DNA of 40,429 bases. Origin: a virus. Below, piece after piece: positions 31,601-38,729 of the stretch. Position numbers and translations under genes: made by a program. Below the pieces are notes generated by a model. The model was not told the origin of the DNA. It saw only the letters and a list, made by a program, of their open reading frames with translations, and searched no databases. Positions within the stretch are counted from its first letter, which is position 1; each line of letters starts with the position of its first letter. The stretch is taken from IMG/VR virus record IMGVR_UViG_3300017679_000013, positions 1-40,429 of that record. One strand, 5' to 3'.

Positions 31601-32355
31601 AGGTTGAATGTGGTCCTGTTGCGACGGCATTTACGAACAGCGCGCAAGTAATTGTGAGCGCAAACGCGATTGCAACACTCAACGACAGCGCAGCTTTCTG
31701 GCAAGTCTTGGTTGCGGCGTCTGGGGGTGACCCCGCAATCGTTCGACTGTTCTCAGGTCTTGGCGGGTCTGAAATTTCACTTGCCGCTAAAGTCCTGAGC
31801 CTGATTAACACCTCATCTGGTGTAGCGATGCCTGTAATGCGCGCCACTGGCGGCGAAGCATTCTTTCAGCGCCCAATCAGTTCTGACTTTGGAACGCGCC
31901 GGGTGACAATTGGGCCGGGCTACGGGGTCTTTGGCTCCGAAGTCGTGCTTTGGTTCGGCCCGTCCACTATCGCGCCAGCAAACCAATCTCGGACAAACTG
32001 TATCTTTGCGCTCGGTACTGACGGCATCGTCTACTACGGCGGAACCAATCTTGAGGTTGGCGGCATGCAGGGTACGCTGAACCTGTACAACGTCAATTTG
32101 ACGCGGTCAGGAGCAGGTTCCACAGTCCAATCCATGACAGCCACAGGCTTCGCGCCCGGCACTATCAGCTATCTTTGGGAGTTGGTTTCAGGCGATGCGG
32201 TCAACATCGGTAGTACAACGGCTGCCACAACAAACATCGGGCACTCACTTTCTGTTGGACAGACCAAAACCAGCGTCGTGAAGTGCACAATGACCTCATC
32301 TGCCGGTCCTTCGACCTTCCGTCTGCTAAACATCAGCTCCTCTGAAATATCGTAA
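28666..32355 (+). CDS. Tail tip / host-specificity protein (J-like)
   Basis: 1229 residues, the largest gene. Residues 1-70 are an Ala/Thr-rich hydrophobic leader. Residues ~75-480 form the conserved tail-tip region (RAIIMGRTAVAGTLLTPTPL, FYALSHAGPSGVVESIQWGD, SLPCKQRARYAGFVGDAVTV). Residues ~505-605 look like a fibronectin-III unit (LTPDTSYVAGVSYRG). Near 655-715 there are two DANGRLT repeats, then three helical repeats of ATEETTRASADSALA at ~720-820. Residues ~825-990 resemble a jelly-roll carbohydrate-binding module (NPNLFPYPTPINNR onward). The end is a beta domain with an Ig-like finish. It should contact the host receptor. Confidence 0.88.
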   Translation: MADPISAAIAAFSAAAASVTAAATTALVSAGLSTAAAAAIASAGTQFAITAAATATMSALSPKPKINATASQLQTKVGAVTPRAIIMGRTAVAGTLLTPTPLKSGKDDRFASNFYALSHAGPSGVVESIQWGDDTVTFDGSGNAIGKYNDNMWLFQKNGDWNQTAISYAGHPVLGSSTPSAWDSTKRARGCLVVALVVRYAAKVLGGNMQTPLFVVDANAVALTDPRTGSAATTQAQRRNPAVWAYSWRLGWFQNSKRVIGMGQASGELHAAGYAYAANVADANGWTISGEATTADDRYAVEMAMLQACASIPVERNGLQSVVVSAVRSSVGTITSDDLRGAVKWRYATQQSSRPTSVQTRYRSESNRWQMVEGAEVTDAAWLTEDAGREKRVTVEYPYAAGGSAHVGHLAALDASNSREPLIFSLPCKQRARYAGFVGDAVTVSLPEIGLSSTKVIIVSRVVNSDGTVDYELLVETDAKYAFAAGKTSAAPSFTLNPGFDIFSVPQPLVGEWSSAAVTLSEGTTTLPAVRVTGSAADYTFCTGLVFKLRLNTSGAPWLVSDEAPPSATQHEFRGLTPDTSYVAGVSYRGATGVEGPVRELGAVTTGVLIVGTVASVDFAGVTGSTKPENNATVGGRVGVNIFPNSGSTPLPGTQLLNDQIGIDANGRLTNTGTGSAVVGNAQITVDANGRLTTTGTGTTVVDNSKIALTDGAVATVNTRIATEETTRASADSALATRATNLESTVNNATTGVAATAARLTTEETTRASADSALAARSTTLEAQMANTSGSGLQSRIATEESTRASADSAQASQITTLSATVNANPNLFPYPTPINNRTPTQLGWTGTPITSVYSSGVGGLVYYRARASGGSALNEGYQFDLPETMAFSTGQQFTFSCYGYAGSATVGDRVYAFLEFRSADNSTSLYISPAMTLNSGGTRQAVTGTFPGSPTNGRLRVIFIREWPSSGSYQDVVFNMIKVECGPVATAFTNSAQVIVSANAIATLNDSAAFWQVLVAASGGDPAIVRLFSGLGGSEISLAAKVLSLINTSSGVAMPVMRATGGEAFFQRPISSDFGTRRVTIGPGYGVFGSEVVLWFGPSTIAPANQSRTNCIFALGTDGIVYYGGTNLEVGGMQGTLNLYNVNLTRSGAGSTVQSMTATGFAPGTISYLWELVSGDAVNIGSTTAATTNIGHSLSVGQTKTSVVKCTMTSSAGPSTFRLLNISSSEIS
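30831..31106 (+). repeat. 117-bp tandem repeat within the tail-tip gene
   Basis: A 42-bp block is identical at 30831-30872 and 30948-30989, and a diverged third copy begins at 31065, giving a regular 117-bp (39-residue) period. It encodes the helical T-E-E-T-T-R-A-S-A-D-S-A repeats that act as a coiled stalk. In-frame copy-number change would alter stalk length. Confidence 0.85.
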
Positions 32356-32366
32356 GGAGAACGAAA

Positions 32367-32534
32367 ATGCCTGCACACCTGTTCAAGTACCTGATTGCTT
32401 CCGTCACCTTGGCGTCGCTTGCAGCTTGCGCCCCTAACAAGGCTAAGCCAGTCGATCCGGTTGCTTCGACCGAGCCTCGCGACTGCGACAAACCAAGTCG
32501 CGACGATCAAGGCCGTCCGGTGGACCTCTGCTAA
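32367..32534 (+). CDS. Small lipoprotein
   Basis: 55 residues from the ATG at 32367 (TAAGGAG upstream). A signal peptide, HLFKYLIASVTLASLAAC, ends in a good lipobox (LAAC, Cys21). The mature part is short, charged and has two further cysteines (APNKAKPVDP... and a C-terminal PVDLC). Phage lipoproteins of this type can block receptors for superinfecting phages, but it is encoded in the late operon, which argues for a virion- or release-related role. Unknown. Confidence 0.75.
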   Translation: MPAHLFKYLIASVTLASLAACAPNKAKPVDPVASTEPRDCDKPSRDDQGRPVDLC

Positions 32535-32806
32535 TGGACAACCTAGACTTTACCGACCTCTCAGCCAACGAAGTGTTTGATTTGCTTGCGCTGCACACCC
32601 GCTGGCTTGCGGAACAATACAAGGCGGGGATGCAAGCCGTACCGCCTGAAATGGTTGTAGCGGCGTTCCAATCTGGCGACCCGCAGAAGACCTTCTTTAT
32701 CAACTCCGGCAACACGCATCTACCTGTAATGGCTGCTGCTACCGAGAGCATGAAGTCTGCGCCTGCAGTCGAGTTCTTACCCCCAATACCGTTACCCCAA
32801 GAGTAA
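32534..32806 (+). CDS. Small hypothetical protein
   Basis: 90 residues: helical LSANEVFDLLALHTRWLAEQ and YKAGMQAVPPEMVVAAFQSG, with a proline-rich C-terminus (PPIPLPQE). The start shares a base with the lipoprotein stop (TAATG). I do not recognise a family. The 57 bases after it hold no convincing gene. Confidence 0.65.
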   Translation: MDNLDFTDLSANEVFDLLALHTRWLAEQYKAGMQAVPPEMVVAAFQSGDPQKTFFINSGNTHLPVMAAATESMKSAPAVEFLPPIPLPQE

Positions 32807-32863
32807 AATGGTCTTGATCAATGCCTTCCCCTCAAGCCTTCGCAATTGCCGGAGTAGATCCAA

Positions 32864-33094
32864 ATGAGTGAGCCTTCACGCCCCCGCACCATCCGCCTGA
32901 CAGACGCCGAGTTAAAGTCAATCGCGCACGAGGCCGCGCAAGAGGCAACCAAGGCGCTAGAGGCGCGGATCACGAGCCTAGAGATGGCGCTCAAGTCTGG
33001 CCAAGGCGTCTTGATTGGTGCCGCTGCCGTGGTCGGATTCTTCTTGGCTGACGGTATCTCGCGGCTAAAACATCTGTTGGGGATTGCCGCATGA
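32864..33094 (+). CDS. Small C-terminally anchored membrane protein
   Basis: 76 residues. The first 45 are a charged helix (AHEAAQEATKALEARITSLE), then a membrane span, GVLIGAAAVVGFFLADGI, and a short tail. GGAG lies nine bases upstream of the ATG. It resembles small phage proteins with an amphipathic helix plus one span that are sometimes listed near holins. Function unknown. Confidence 0.7.
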   Translation: MSEPSRPRTIRLTDAELKSIAHEAAQEATKALEARITSLEMALKSGQGVLIGAAAVVGFFLADGISRLKHLLGIAA

Positions 33095-33423
33095 GAGATT
33101 GCTCTTTCACGGTGGATCGCGGCGCAGACCAGTCCATCCTGTTCAACATTTTCACCAGTGAAAGCCTAACAACGCGCAAGAACCTGACGGGCTGCACGGT
33201 GACGGCTTTTATTGGCGCGGGCACGGCGACCATCACCAAGGCGCTTCGGATCGTCGACGCACCTACAGGGCAAGCCGCCCTTGATCTCACACCCTCCGAA
33301 AGTCGGTTAATCTTGGCTGGACAACGGATGGACGCAGAAATCGAGCTTCGTGAAGGCTCGCTTCAAATCATTGTCGGGCGCGGTCGTGTGACGGGTCTCG
33401 GCGGAATCAACCTAGACACCTAA
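33091..33423 (+). CDS. Small beta-rich structural protein
   Basis: 110 residues: SFTVDRGADQSILFNIFTSE, LTGCTVTAFIGAGTATITKA, TGQAALDLTPSESRL and MDAEIELREGSLQIIVGRGR. This succession of strands is like the N-terminal domain of BppU-type baseplate or fibre-anchor proteins. Overlap with the preceding stop (ATGA) fixes the start. A virion role at the tail tip is likely but inferred. Confidence 0.68.
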   Translation: MRDCSFTVDRGADQSILFNIFTSESLTTRKNLTGCTVTAFIGAGTATITKALRIVDAPTGQAALDLTPSESRLILAGQRMDAEIELREGSLQIIVGRGRVTGLGGINLDT

Positions 33424-33435
33424 GGAGTAAAAGAA

Positions 33436-33837
33436 ATGGCAATTCAATTTTCTGTAGCGGTTCGCAATGGCCGTCTCGATAGCTTCGAAACCACGGTCGG
33501 CACATCGCCAACTCTGGAAATCCGCTCTGGTTCTGCGCCTGCCAACTGTGCGGCGGCTGCTACCGGCACGCTCTTGGCCTCTATGGCTTTGCCGTCCGAC
33601 TTCATGGCCGCAGCTTCAGCGGGCGCTAAGGCAATCTCAGGAACATGGCAAGACGCCTCAGCGGACGCCACAGGGACGGCTGGTTACTTCCGCATCAACC
33701 AAGGTGGCACATGCCACATGCAAGGCACTGTGACGGCTTCTGGCGGCGGTGGCGATATGATTATCGACAACGTGTCGATTGCAACTGGTCAGCAAGTAAA
33801 CGTGACGGCCTTCACGCTGACTGACGGGAACGCCTAA
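33436..33837 (+). CDS. Tail-region structural protein (capping/decoration type)
   Basis: 133 residues, Ala/Gly/Thr-rich and beta: MAIQFSVAVRNGRLDSFETT, LEIRSGSAPANCAAAATGTL, SGTWQDASADATGTAGYFRI. The motif E-I-R-S-G-x-x-P-x-x-C-A-A is common in phage proteins encoded just before fibre genes. The specific function is unknown. Confidence 0.72.
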   Translation: MAIQFSVAVRNGRLDSFETTVGTSPTLEIRSGSAPANCAAAATGTLLASMALPSDFMAAASAGAKAISGTWQDASADATGTAGYFRINQGGTCHMQGTVTASGGGGDMIIDNVSIATGQQVNVTAFTLTDGNA

Positions 33838-33839
33838 TC

Positions 33840-34859
33840 ATGGGCCTGCTTGCCGACCTAGTCCAGCAATTTACAGCCACCACAGGCACGGGCACGGTGA
33901 CGCTAGGCGCTGCCGTGACGGGTTTCCGCACGGTCGCGGGGGCTGGGATTGCTGATGGCGTTGTCGTGTCCTACGTCATCCAAGACGGCACCAATCGCGA
34001 GACCGGAACGGGCACGGTCGGCAGCTCTGGCACGACCCTGACGCGAACGCTTCTGGCATCATCGACGGGTTCGCTCTTGAACCTCAGCGGCTCGGCTGTG
34101 GTTGGGATCGCGCCTAATGCGGCGGACTTTACGGTAGATGTATATCCGCCTGCCAATTTTGGACCTCGCTATCGTTCTTGGCTCCTTGACCCTAACGATG
34201 CGTTGAATTTTAGTAATGGTGCTGGGCCGTTTGGTGGTCGGTATTTTTTAGCTCAAGACAACACTGTTACTTGGAGTCGAGTACTCATTCCATCTGGAAA
34301 CGGTCGAGTTGCTCTCCGCCGCCGAATTACTAATTACACTCCTCAGGATGCTGGTTATGTTCGAGGTCAAAGCAATAACAGTTTTATCCTAGACCCTGAT
34401 GCGGGGGCTGTTTGGCGCTGGAAGGCTCGGGTAAATTTAAGGCCGGATGGTCAGTCGGCGCCAGACGCGATTACACATCGCTATACTTACGTTTGCGGCT
34501 TCAGTTCCTCATGGACGGGTAGTGCTACTTCCGCAAGCAACGCGGCGTTTTTTCGTTATTACTACGACAGTTCTGCCGAGACTCCTGCTTTACAAGTAAT
34601 AACTCGACGTAATAGTATTGGTCAAGGAACGGACATAAATGCTAATTTGATTATCGCTGGGTTTGTTACTTTAGAAATTGTCTTGAGTGCAGCCCAAGTT
34701 CTTTTCTATGTAAACGGCACACTAGTGGCAACGCACACAACGGTTCCCGATGGAGCGCTGAATGACGGTGACGTTTTTGTTAGAGAGGGTCACACAGGGG
34801 CGGTGAACATGGACCTCGCCTACATGTCAACGTCTGTAAGCTGGGGGAACGACGCATGA
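33840..34859 (+). CDS. Tail fibre with conserved N-terminus and exchanged C-terminal domain
   Basis: 339 residues. The first ~105 (LADLVQQFTATTGTGTVTLG to the GSAVVGIAPNAADF strand) are a typical fibre attachment domain and have the GC-rich codon use of neighbouring genes. From about base 34160 the third codon positions become markedly A/T-richer, and the protein changes to a lectin-like sandwich (RVLIPSGNGRVALRRRIT; VTLEIVLSAAQVLFYVNGTL). This suggests a swapped receptor-binding domain. The next gene overlaps its stop. Confidence 0.8.
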   Translation: MGLLADLVQQFTATTGTGTVTLGAAVTGFRTVAGAGIADGVVVSYVIQDGTNRETGTGTVGSSGTTLTRTLLASSTGSLLNLSGSAVVGIAPNAADFTVDVYPPANFGPRYRSWLLDPNDALNFSNGAGPFGGRYFLAQDNTVTWSRVLIPSGNGRVALRRRITNYTPQDAGYVRGQSNNSFILDPDAGAVWRWKARVNLRPDGQSAPDAITHRYTYVCGFSSSWTGSATSASNAAFFRYYYDSSAETPALQVITRRNSIGQGTDINANLIIAGFVTLEIVLSAAQVLFYVNGTLVATHTTVPDGALNDGDVFVREGHTGAVNMDLAYMSTSVSWGNDA

Positions 34860-35182
34860 TTATTCGAGACGTAGTGACCCGTTTAGATGGCTCGGTTGAG
34901 ATTGTTGAGTTTGAAGCGCCGTCTCCGGCCCCTGTTGTTCGGCAGCGCGTCACCAAGGCAGCTTTTAAAATAGCAGCGGGGCAACTGGGTTTACTCGCAG
35001 CAATCGAAACCTTTGTTGACCAATTTCCCTTCGACGCACCGGCAAGAATCCTGTGGAAAGACGCAACAGATTTTCAAAGGTCAAACAGTCTATGGGACCT
35101 TTTTGCTCCGCAACTTAATCTTTCTTCCGAAGACGTAGATAACCTATTCAACATAGCAGGTCAGACAGACGATGCTTTCTGA
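34856..35182 (+). CDS. Fibre-associated small protein (possible assembly factor)
   Basis: 108 residues: a beta start (MIIRDVVTRLDGSVEIVEFE), a Pro-rich linker, then helices TKAAFKIAAGQLGLLAAIET and a C-terminus WDLFAPQLNLSSEDVDNLFN. Coupled to the fibre gene by ATGA and sharing its A/T-rich composition, so both probably arrived together. Small proteins after fibre genes often help folding or attachment; this is inference. Confidence 0.68.
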   Translation: MIIRDVVTRLDGSVEIVEFEAPSPAPVVRQRVTKAAFKIAAGQLGLLAAIETFVDQFPFDAPARILWKDATDFQRSNSLWDLFAPQLNLSSEDVDNLFNIAGQTDDAF

Positions 35183-35228
35183 TAAAGAAATCGACAATCT
35201 ATTCATCGAGGGGGCTAAGATCAGATAA
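35172..35228 (+). pseudogene. 18-codon remnant of a second copy of the preceding gene
   Basis: An open stretch encoding MLSDKEIDNLFIEGAKIR. It aligns with the C-terminus of the gene before it (LSSEDVDNLFNIAGQ), keeping L-S, D-N-L-F and a Gly two or three residues later. It most likely is the leftover tail of the resident homologue after the fibre module was replaced. It overlaps both neighbours and may still be translated. Confidence 0.6.
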
Positions 35229-35668
35229 TGGCTGACATCATCGCTGAAAAAGTTGCGGAGTTCGATGCCGCGCTTCCAGATTGGGAGGTCGCGCGCATCC
35301 TCAACGAACCCGACGAGACGCTCCCAGAAATCGTCGAGATCCGGTCGAAACTGATTGGGCCGGGGCTAATCATGGAGACGCTCGGAGCGGACGCAGGGGC
35401 GGCTGTGCTCGACGCGCTGGAGGTTCTGGCCCAGAGCATACCGCGCGTGAAGTGGGCGATGCTCCTCATCAAGGGTGCGGGCGCGGATGCCGGGTCGGAA
35501 ATGGTGCGCGATCAGATGGACGCACTGGCGACCCAAGGCGTGATCACCGCCGCACAAGCTGACGCGGTCAAGCGGCTTGGCGAAATTCGAAGTTATCCGT
35601 CGTGGGCAGAACACAACGGGGTTGAGGTGACGGCGCGAACCGTTGGTTTGGCGCGAGGAGGTGTATAA
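35228..35668 (+). CDS. Conserved hypothetical fibre-region protein
   Basis: 146 residues, helical and GC-rich: DIIAEKVAEFDAALPDWEVA, KLIGPGLIMETLGADAGAAV, WAMLLIKGAGADAGSEMVRD and a C-terminus SWAEHNGVEVTARTVGLARG. The ending S-W-A-E-x-N-G-x-x-V-T-x-x-x-V-G-x-A-R-G-G recurs in phage proteins just before fibre/lectin genes. Function unknown. Start shares a base with the remnant's stop (TAATG). Confidence 0.7.
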   Translation: MADIIAEKVAEFDAALPDWEVARILNEPDETLPEIVEIRSKLIGPGLIMETLGADAGAAVLDALEVLAQSIPRVKWAMLLIKGAGADAGSEMVRDQMDALATQGVITAAQADAVKRLGEIRSYPSWAEHNGVEVTARTVGLARGGV

Positions 35669-36087
35669 TGGCAGTCGCAAAATGGGCTTCACCCGGGTCT
35701 CGCTCGTCGAACCTCGCTGGCACCGCGCTCAATTCGCTGGCCAACGGTTCGGCGTCATCGCTGATCAGTTATGACAACAGCACCGCGCGGGACCTCTACG
35801 CGGCGGTGGCCGTCAAGATTGGGTCAATCACTCCGGGCACGGGCGGCAGCGTCACGCTGCGGGTCTATGCGGGCGACGGGACGGACCTGCCGGACGCGAA
35901 CGGCGGGGCCTTTGACAGCTACACGGCGGCGTTGGCCTCGGGCGCGTCTGCGAAGGTTGTCACGTTCCCGATGGTGCGGCTCTATCCCTTTCCCTGCCGC
36001 TTGCAGATTGTGAACAACGCTGGCGTGTCGTTCGCCGCGAGCGCGAATGAATTTTACGTCCGCACTTACAATGAGGATGTCAGCTAA
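35668..36087 (+). CDS. Beta-sandwich fibre-region protein
   Basis: 139 residues: VAKWASPGSRSSNLAGTALN, ISYDNSTARDLYAAVAVKIG, GSVTLRVYAGDGTDLPDANG and LYPFPCRLQIVNNAGVSFAA. It is a single jelly-roll-like domain found in many phages upstream of LamG-like genes. It is probably displayed on the tail. Overlaps (TAATG) link it to both neighbours. Confidence 0.7.
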   Translation: MAVAKWASPGSRSSNLAGTALNSLANGSASSLISYDNSTARDLYAAVAVKIGSITPGTGGSVTLRVYAGDGTDLPDANGGAFDSYTAALASGASAKVVTFPMVRLYPFPCRLQIVNNAGVSFAASANEFYVRTYNEDVS

Positions 36088-36896
36088 TGCCGCGCGGCGT
36101 CTCGCCTGTCGATGAGGCGAGGTTGCAGGGGCGGCTCTGGACGCCTGCGCAGGTGCTTCCAGCGGTGTGGCTGGACGCCGCCGACCTAAGCACGATCACC
36201 ATTGCCACGGGTGTCAGCGAGTGGCGAGACAAGAGCGGGAATGGTGCGAACGCCACGCAGGCGGCGGCGGGTGCTCGACCTGCGTATTCCCAAACAGGCT
36301 TCTTTGGTTTGCCGGGGATCACATTTGACGGGTCGGACGACCAACTGGACGTCTCCACCACGCGGATGCGGAACACCACGCACGGCGTCTATTGGGTGTT
36401 CATTCGGCGCGGCACGGGCACCACTGGCGATGCTTATAAGCCTAGCGTTGGTGTCCTCGCTGGTGGTAATGACCGTGGCGCGCTGCATTACGTGAAGAAC
36501 GGTAGCAATTTCGGGGCGTCGTATCCGTACTATGGTGCTCCGGCCATTTCAGCTTACGATCTGGGTTCCGGCACGGCGTACAACAATACCGACGCGCAGG
36601 TCATGGTATTCCAGAGCAACGTGACAGGCTGGGGCGTGTGGCGGAACGGCAGTTTGGAAGGAACCACCAACGCCATTGCTGCGCCGGACACCTCGAACAC
36701 TGGCTTCACACTCGCGGGTCAAAATAGCCCGGCCCGGAAGTCCAATATCACGATGACCGAGTTCATTCTGCTTGAGACTACGGACAATCGCCGTCGCGAG
36801 ACTGTCGAAGGCTATCTCGCCCATAAGTGGGGCCTGACCGCCAATCTGCCCGCCGCGCACCCGTTCAAGAACCGCCCGCCGCTGATCGGAGACTGA
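36087..36896 (+). CDS. LamG/concanavalin-like tail protein
   Basis: 269 residues. A short N-terminal anchor is followed by the laminin-G-like pattern: LPAVWLDAADLSTITIATGV, WRDKSGNGANATQAAAGARP, GITFDGSDDQLDV, and the family's terminal motif VEGYLAHKWGLTANLPAAHP followed by FKNRPP. Proteins ending this way bind carbohydrate or surface ligands on phage tails and in bacterial surface proteins. Likely receptor-binding or decoration. Confidence 0.82.
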   Translation: MPRGVSPVDEARLQGRLWTPAQVLPAVWLDAADLSTITIATGVSEWRDKSGNGANATQAAAGARPAYSQTGFFGLPGITFDGSDDQLDVSTTRMRNTTHGVYWVFIRRGTGTTGDAYKPSVGVLAGGNDRGALHYVKNGSNFGASYPYYGAPAISAYDLGSGTAYNNTDAQVMVFQSNVTGWGVWRNGSLEGTTNAIAAPDTSNTGFTLAGQNSPARKSNITMTEFILLETTDNRRRETVEGYLAHKWGLTANLPAAHPFKNRPPLIGD

Positions 36897-36897
36897 T

Positions 36898-38070
36898 ATG
36901 GCACTCCGTGTCCGCGTTCCAAAGCTGGCGGCACCCTCTGCGCCAGCACCTCCTACTACGATCGTCTATTCCGGCGTTGTCGGGGGCGCTCCCATTGGCG
37001 TGCTTGCGCTTGGTGATTTGGGTGTTCCTGTTGCTGCTGCTAGTGAAAATAATGCCACTTTAGCCGCAACGCTTGCCAGCGCCACGCTCGCATCTAGTGC
37101 GACGGTTCGGCTATCTGCGACGCTGACGGCGACACTTGGCGCTGCTACACTTTCGGCGGCGTCTACCGTCCGAAACAATGCGACGCTGACGGCGACACTA
37201 GGCGCTGCCACGCTCTCGGCGGCTTCTACAGTCCGCAACAATGCGAGCCTGTCTGTTAGCCTTGCCAGCGCCACACTCTCGGCAAATGCCACGCTCGGGT
37301 CTAGCGCCAACGCGACATTAAACCAGACATTGACCAACGCTACGGTGGCCAGCTCGGCGACCGTTCGCAATAATGCGAGCCTTTCTGGCACGCTATCCGA
37401 CGCGACACTTTCGGCGGCATCTACTGTCCGAAACAATGCCACCCTATCAGTAAGCCTTGCAGCGGCTACCCTGTCGGCAAATGCTACACTAGGCTCTAGC
37501 ACCAACGCGACATTAAACCAGACACTAGCCGACGCAACACTGTCTGGATCGGCAACGGTTCGCAATAACGCGGCTCTAACGGCCACTCTCTCAGGTGCCA
37601 CTCTAGCCGCCACAGCCGCGCTAGGAGCGCAAAACAATGCCAGCCTAAGTCAGACACTAGGCGCGGCAACATTGGCCTCTAGCGCCTCTGTGCGGAATAA
37701 TGCGGCCTTGTCTGGCACACTTGAGCCCGCGCTTGTGGCGTCCTTGGCGACGGTGCGGAATAACGCCGCGCTATCGTCTACCCTGTCAGCGGCAACATTG
37801 TCGGGCTCTATCGCCCTTGGGTCTGTCAGCACAGCGCAGGTAAACGCCACACTAAGCTCTGCAACCGTCATTGCTTTGGCGACGGTTCGAAATCAGCTTG
37901 CCCTTGGTGCGACACTAGCCAACGCAACACTAGCGGCGACTGCTTCGGTCTCTGGCGCGCCACAGTTTAACTTCACCCTTGAAATCGACCTAGCCATTCC
38001 AGACACGCAGCTAATCGCGGTCTCGATACCAGATAGCCAGACTATCGCGCTGGCGATTTCTGCCAAGTGA
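36898..38070 (+). CDS. Highly repetitive fibre-like protein
   Basis: 390 residues. A ~45-residue head (RVRVPKLAAPSAPAPPTTIV, GGAPIGVLALGDLGVP) leads into about fourteen repeats of 20-24 residues of the form NNATLSATLxxATLSAxATVR. Two successive blocks of 65 residues (21+24+20) form a higher-order repeat. The last ~40 residues (FNFTLEIDLAIPDTQLIAVS) are different and may be a tip. Composition is mostly A, T, S, L, N and V, with almost no charge apart from one Arg per repeat. A long beta-solenoid or beta-prism shaft is likely. Confidence 0.85.
   Translation: MALRVRVPKLAAPSAPAPPTTIVYSGVVGGAPIGVLALGDLGVPVAAASENNATLAATLASATLASSATVRLSATLTATLGAATLSAASTVRNNATLTATLGAATLSAASTVRNNASLSVSLASATLSANATLGSSANATLNQTLTNATVASSATVRNNASLSGTLSDATLSAASTVRNNATLSVSLAAATLSANATLGSSTNATLNQTLADATLSGSATVRNNAALTATLSGATLAATAALGAQNNASLSQTLGAATLASSASVRNNAALSGTLEPALVASLATVRNNAALSSTLSAATLSGSIALGSVSTAQVNATLSSATVIALATVRNQLALGATLANATLAATASVSGAPQFNFTLEIDLAIPDTQLIAVSIPDSQTIALAISAK
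37046..37960 (+). repeat. ~63-bp coding repeats with 195-bp higher-order period
   Basis: Roughly fourteen in-frame units of 60-72 bp within the repetitive fibre gene, many sharing blocks such as GCGACACT and GTCCGAAACAATGC. Units 3-5 and 6-8 form two consecutive 195-bp copies. Codon choice varies between copies, so the repeats are older than the 27-bp array at 5026. Confidence 0.85.
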
Positions 38071-38139
38071 TCGATCTGGCGGTCTAATCCGCACGGGCTC
38101 GTGTGGCGATAAAATCAACCTACAATTTAGGAGCAAAAG

Positions 38140-38541
38140 ATGGTGACTAAGCCAGACTGGAACGCGCCTGTGCACGCGTGGACATGGGATCAATCGGCTG
38201 GGCTGATGCTTGATCCAGACGGCAAGCGATTTGCGGGTGGTTATTCCGGCAAACGTTCTGGCCTCAATAACCCGCTACTTCAAGATCAACGCGCCCACGG
38301 GCCGATTCCGCAAGGGCTCTACTCGATTGGTCCGCTGCGTCGGTCGGTCAAGACGGGTCCAAATATCATGGACCTGACGCCATTACCCGGAACCAACACA
38401 TTCGGTCGGTCGGCTTTTCAAATTCACGGCGACAACGGCAAGGGCAATCGGTCGGCTAGTTCCGGCTGCATCATCCTTGGCCCTCAATTCCGCACCATCA
38501 TCGGGAGAAGTGCGGTCAAGACGCTGCGCGTAGTGGCGTAG
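38140..38541 (+). CDS. DUF2778 (Tlde1-like) L,D-transpeptidase-type enzyme, endolysin candidate
   Basis: 133 residues, TTTAGGAG upstream. It contains GGYSGKRSGLNNP, HGPIPQGLYSIGP, then LPGTNTFGRSAFQIHGDN and SASSGCIILG. The histidine in QIHGDN (H96) and cysteine in SSGC (C110) match the H-x-D...S-x-G-C catalytic set of L,D-transpeptidases and DUF2778 proteins, which cut or exchange peptidoglycan stem peptides. It stands just before the holin-like and spanin genes where an endolysin is expected, and no muramidase or amidase is recognisable elsewhere in the window. Confidence 0.82.
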   Translation: MVTKPDWNAPVHAWTWDQSAGLMLDPDGKRFAGGYSGKRSGLNNPLLQDQRAHGPIPQGLYSIGPLRRSVKTGPNIMDLTPLPGTNTFGRSAFQIHGDNGKGNRSASSGCIILGPQFRTIIGRSAVKTLRVVA

Positions 38542-38558
38542 CTACAGGAGCAAAGCAA

Positions 38559-38729
38559 ATGCAATACATCATCGATCGGTTCAAAGAACCTTCCACCTAC
38601 GCTGGCTTGACTGCCCTCTTGGCGGCTTTCGGCGTGAACCTTGACCCCGGCTTGCTTCAGGCCGTGTTCGCCGTTGCCACCGCCTTGGCTGGCTTGGCTT
38701 CGGTGTTCGTCAAAGAAAAGCAAGCCTAA
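38559..38729 (+). CDS. Holin-like small membrane protein
   Basis: 56 residues: MQYIIDRFKEPSTYAGLTAL, a first hydrophobic stretch (LTALLAAFGVNL), a short turn with Asp-Pro, a second stretch (LLQAVFAVATALAGLASVFV) and a charged end KEKQA. CAGGAG precedes the ATG. Size, two weak spans and its location between the DUF2778 enzyme and the spanins fit a holin or pinholin. The stop overlaps the Rz-like start (TAATG). Confidence 0.78.
   Translation: MQYIIDRFKEPSTYAGLTALLAAFGVNLDPGLLQAVFAVATALAGLASVFVKEKQA

Noticed and set aside
32808-32867. Two tiny frames in the gap before 32864 (19 and 16 codons)
   Set aside because: One ends with an ATGA overlap, but neither has a ribosome binding site and they overlap each other in different frames; more likely a spacer.
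36966-37637. Minus-strand 223-codon open frame
   Set aside because: It arises from the repeated GC-rich codons of the plus-strand fibre gene and has no start signal or context.
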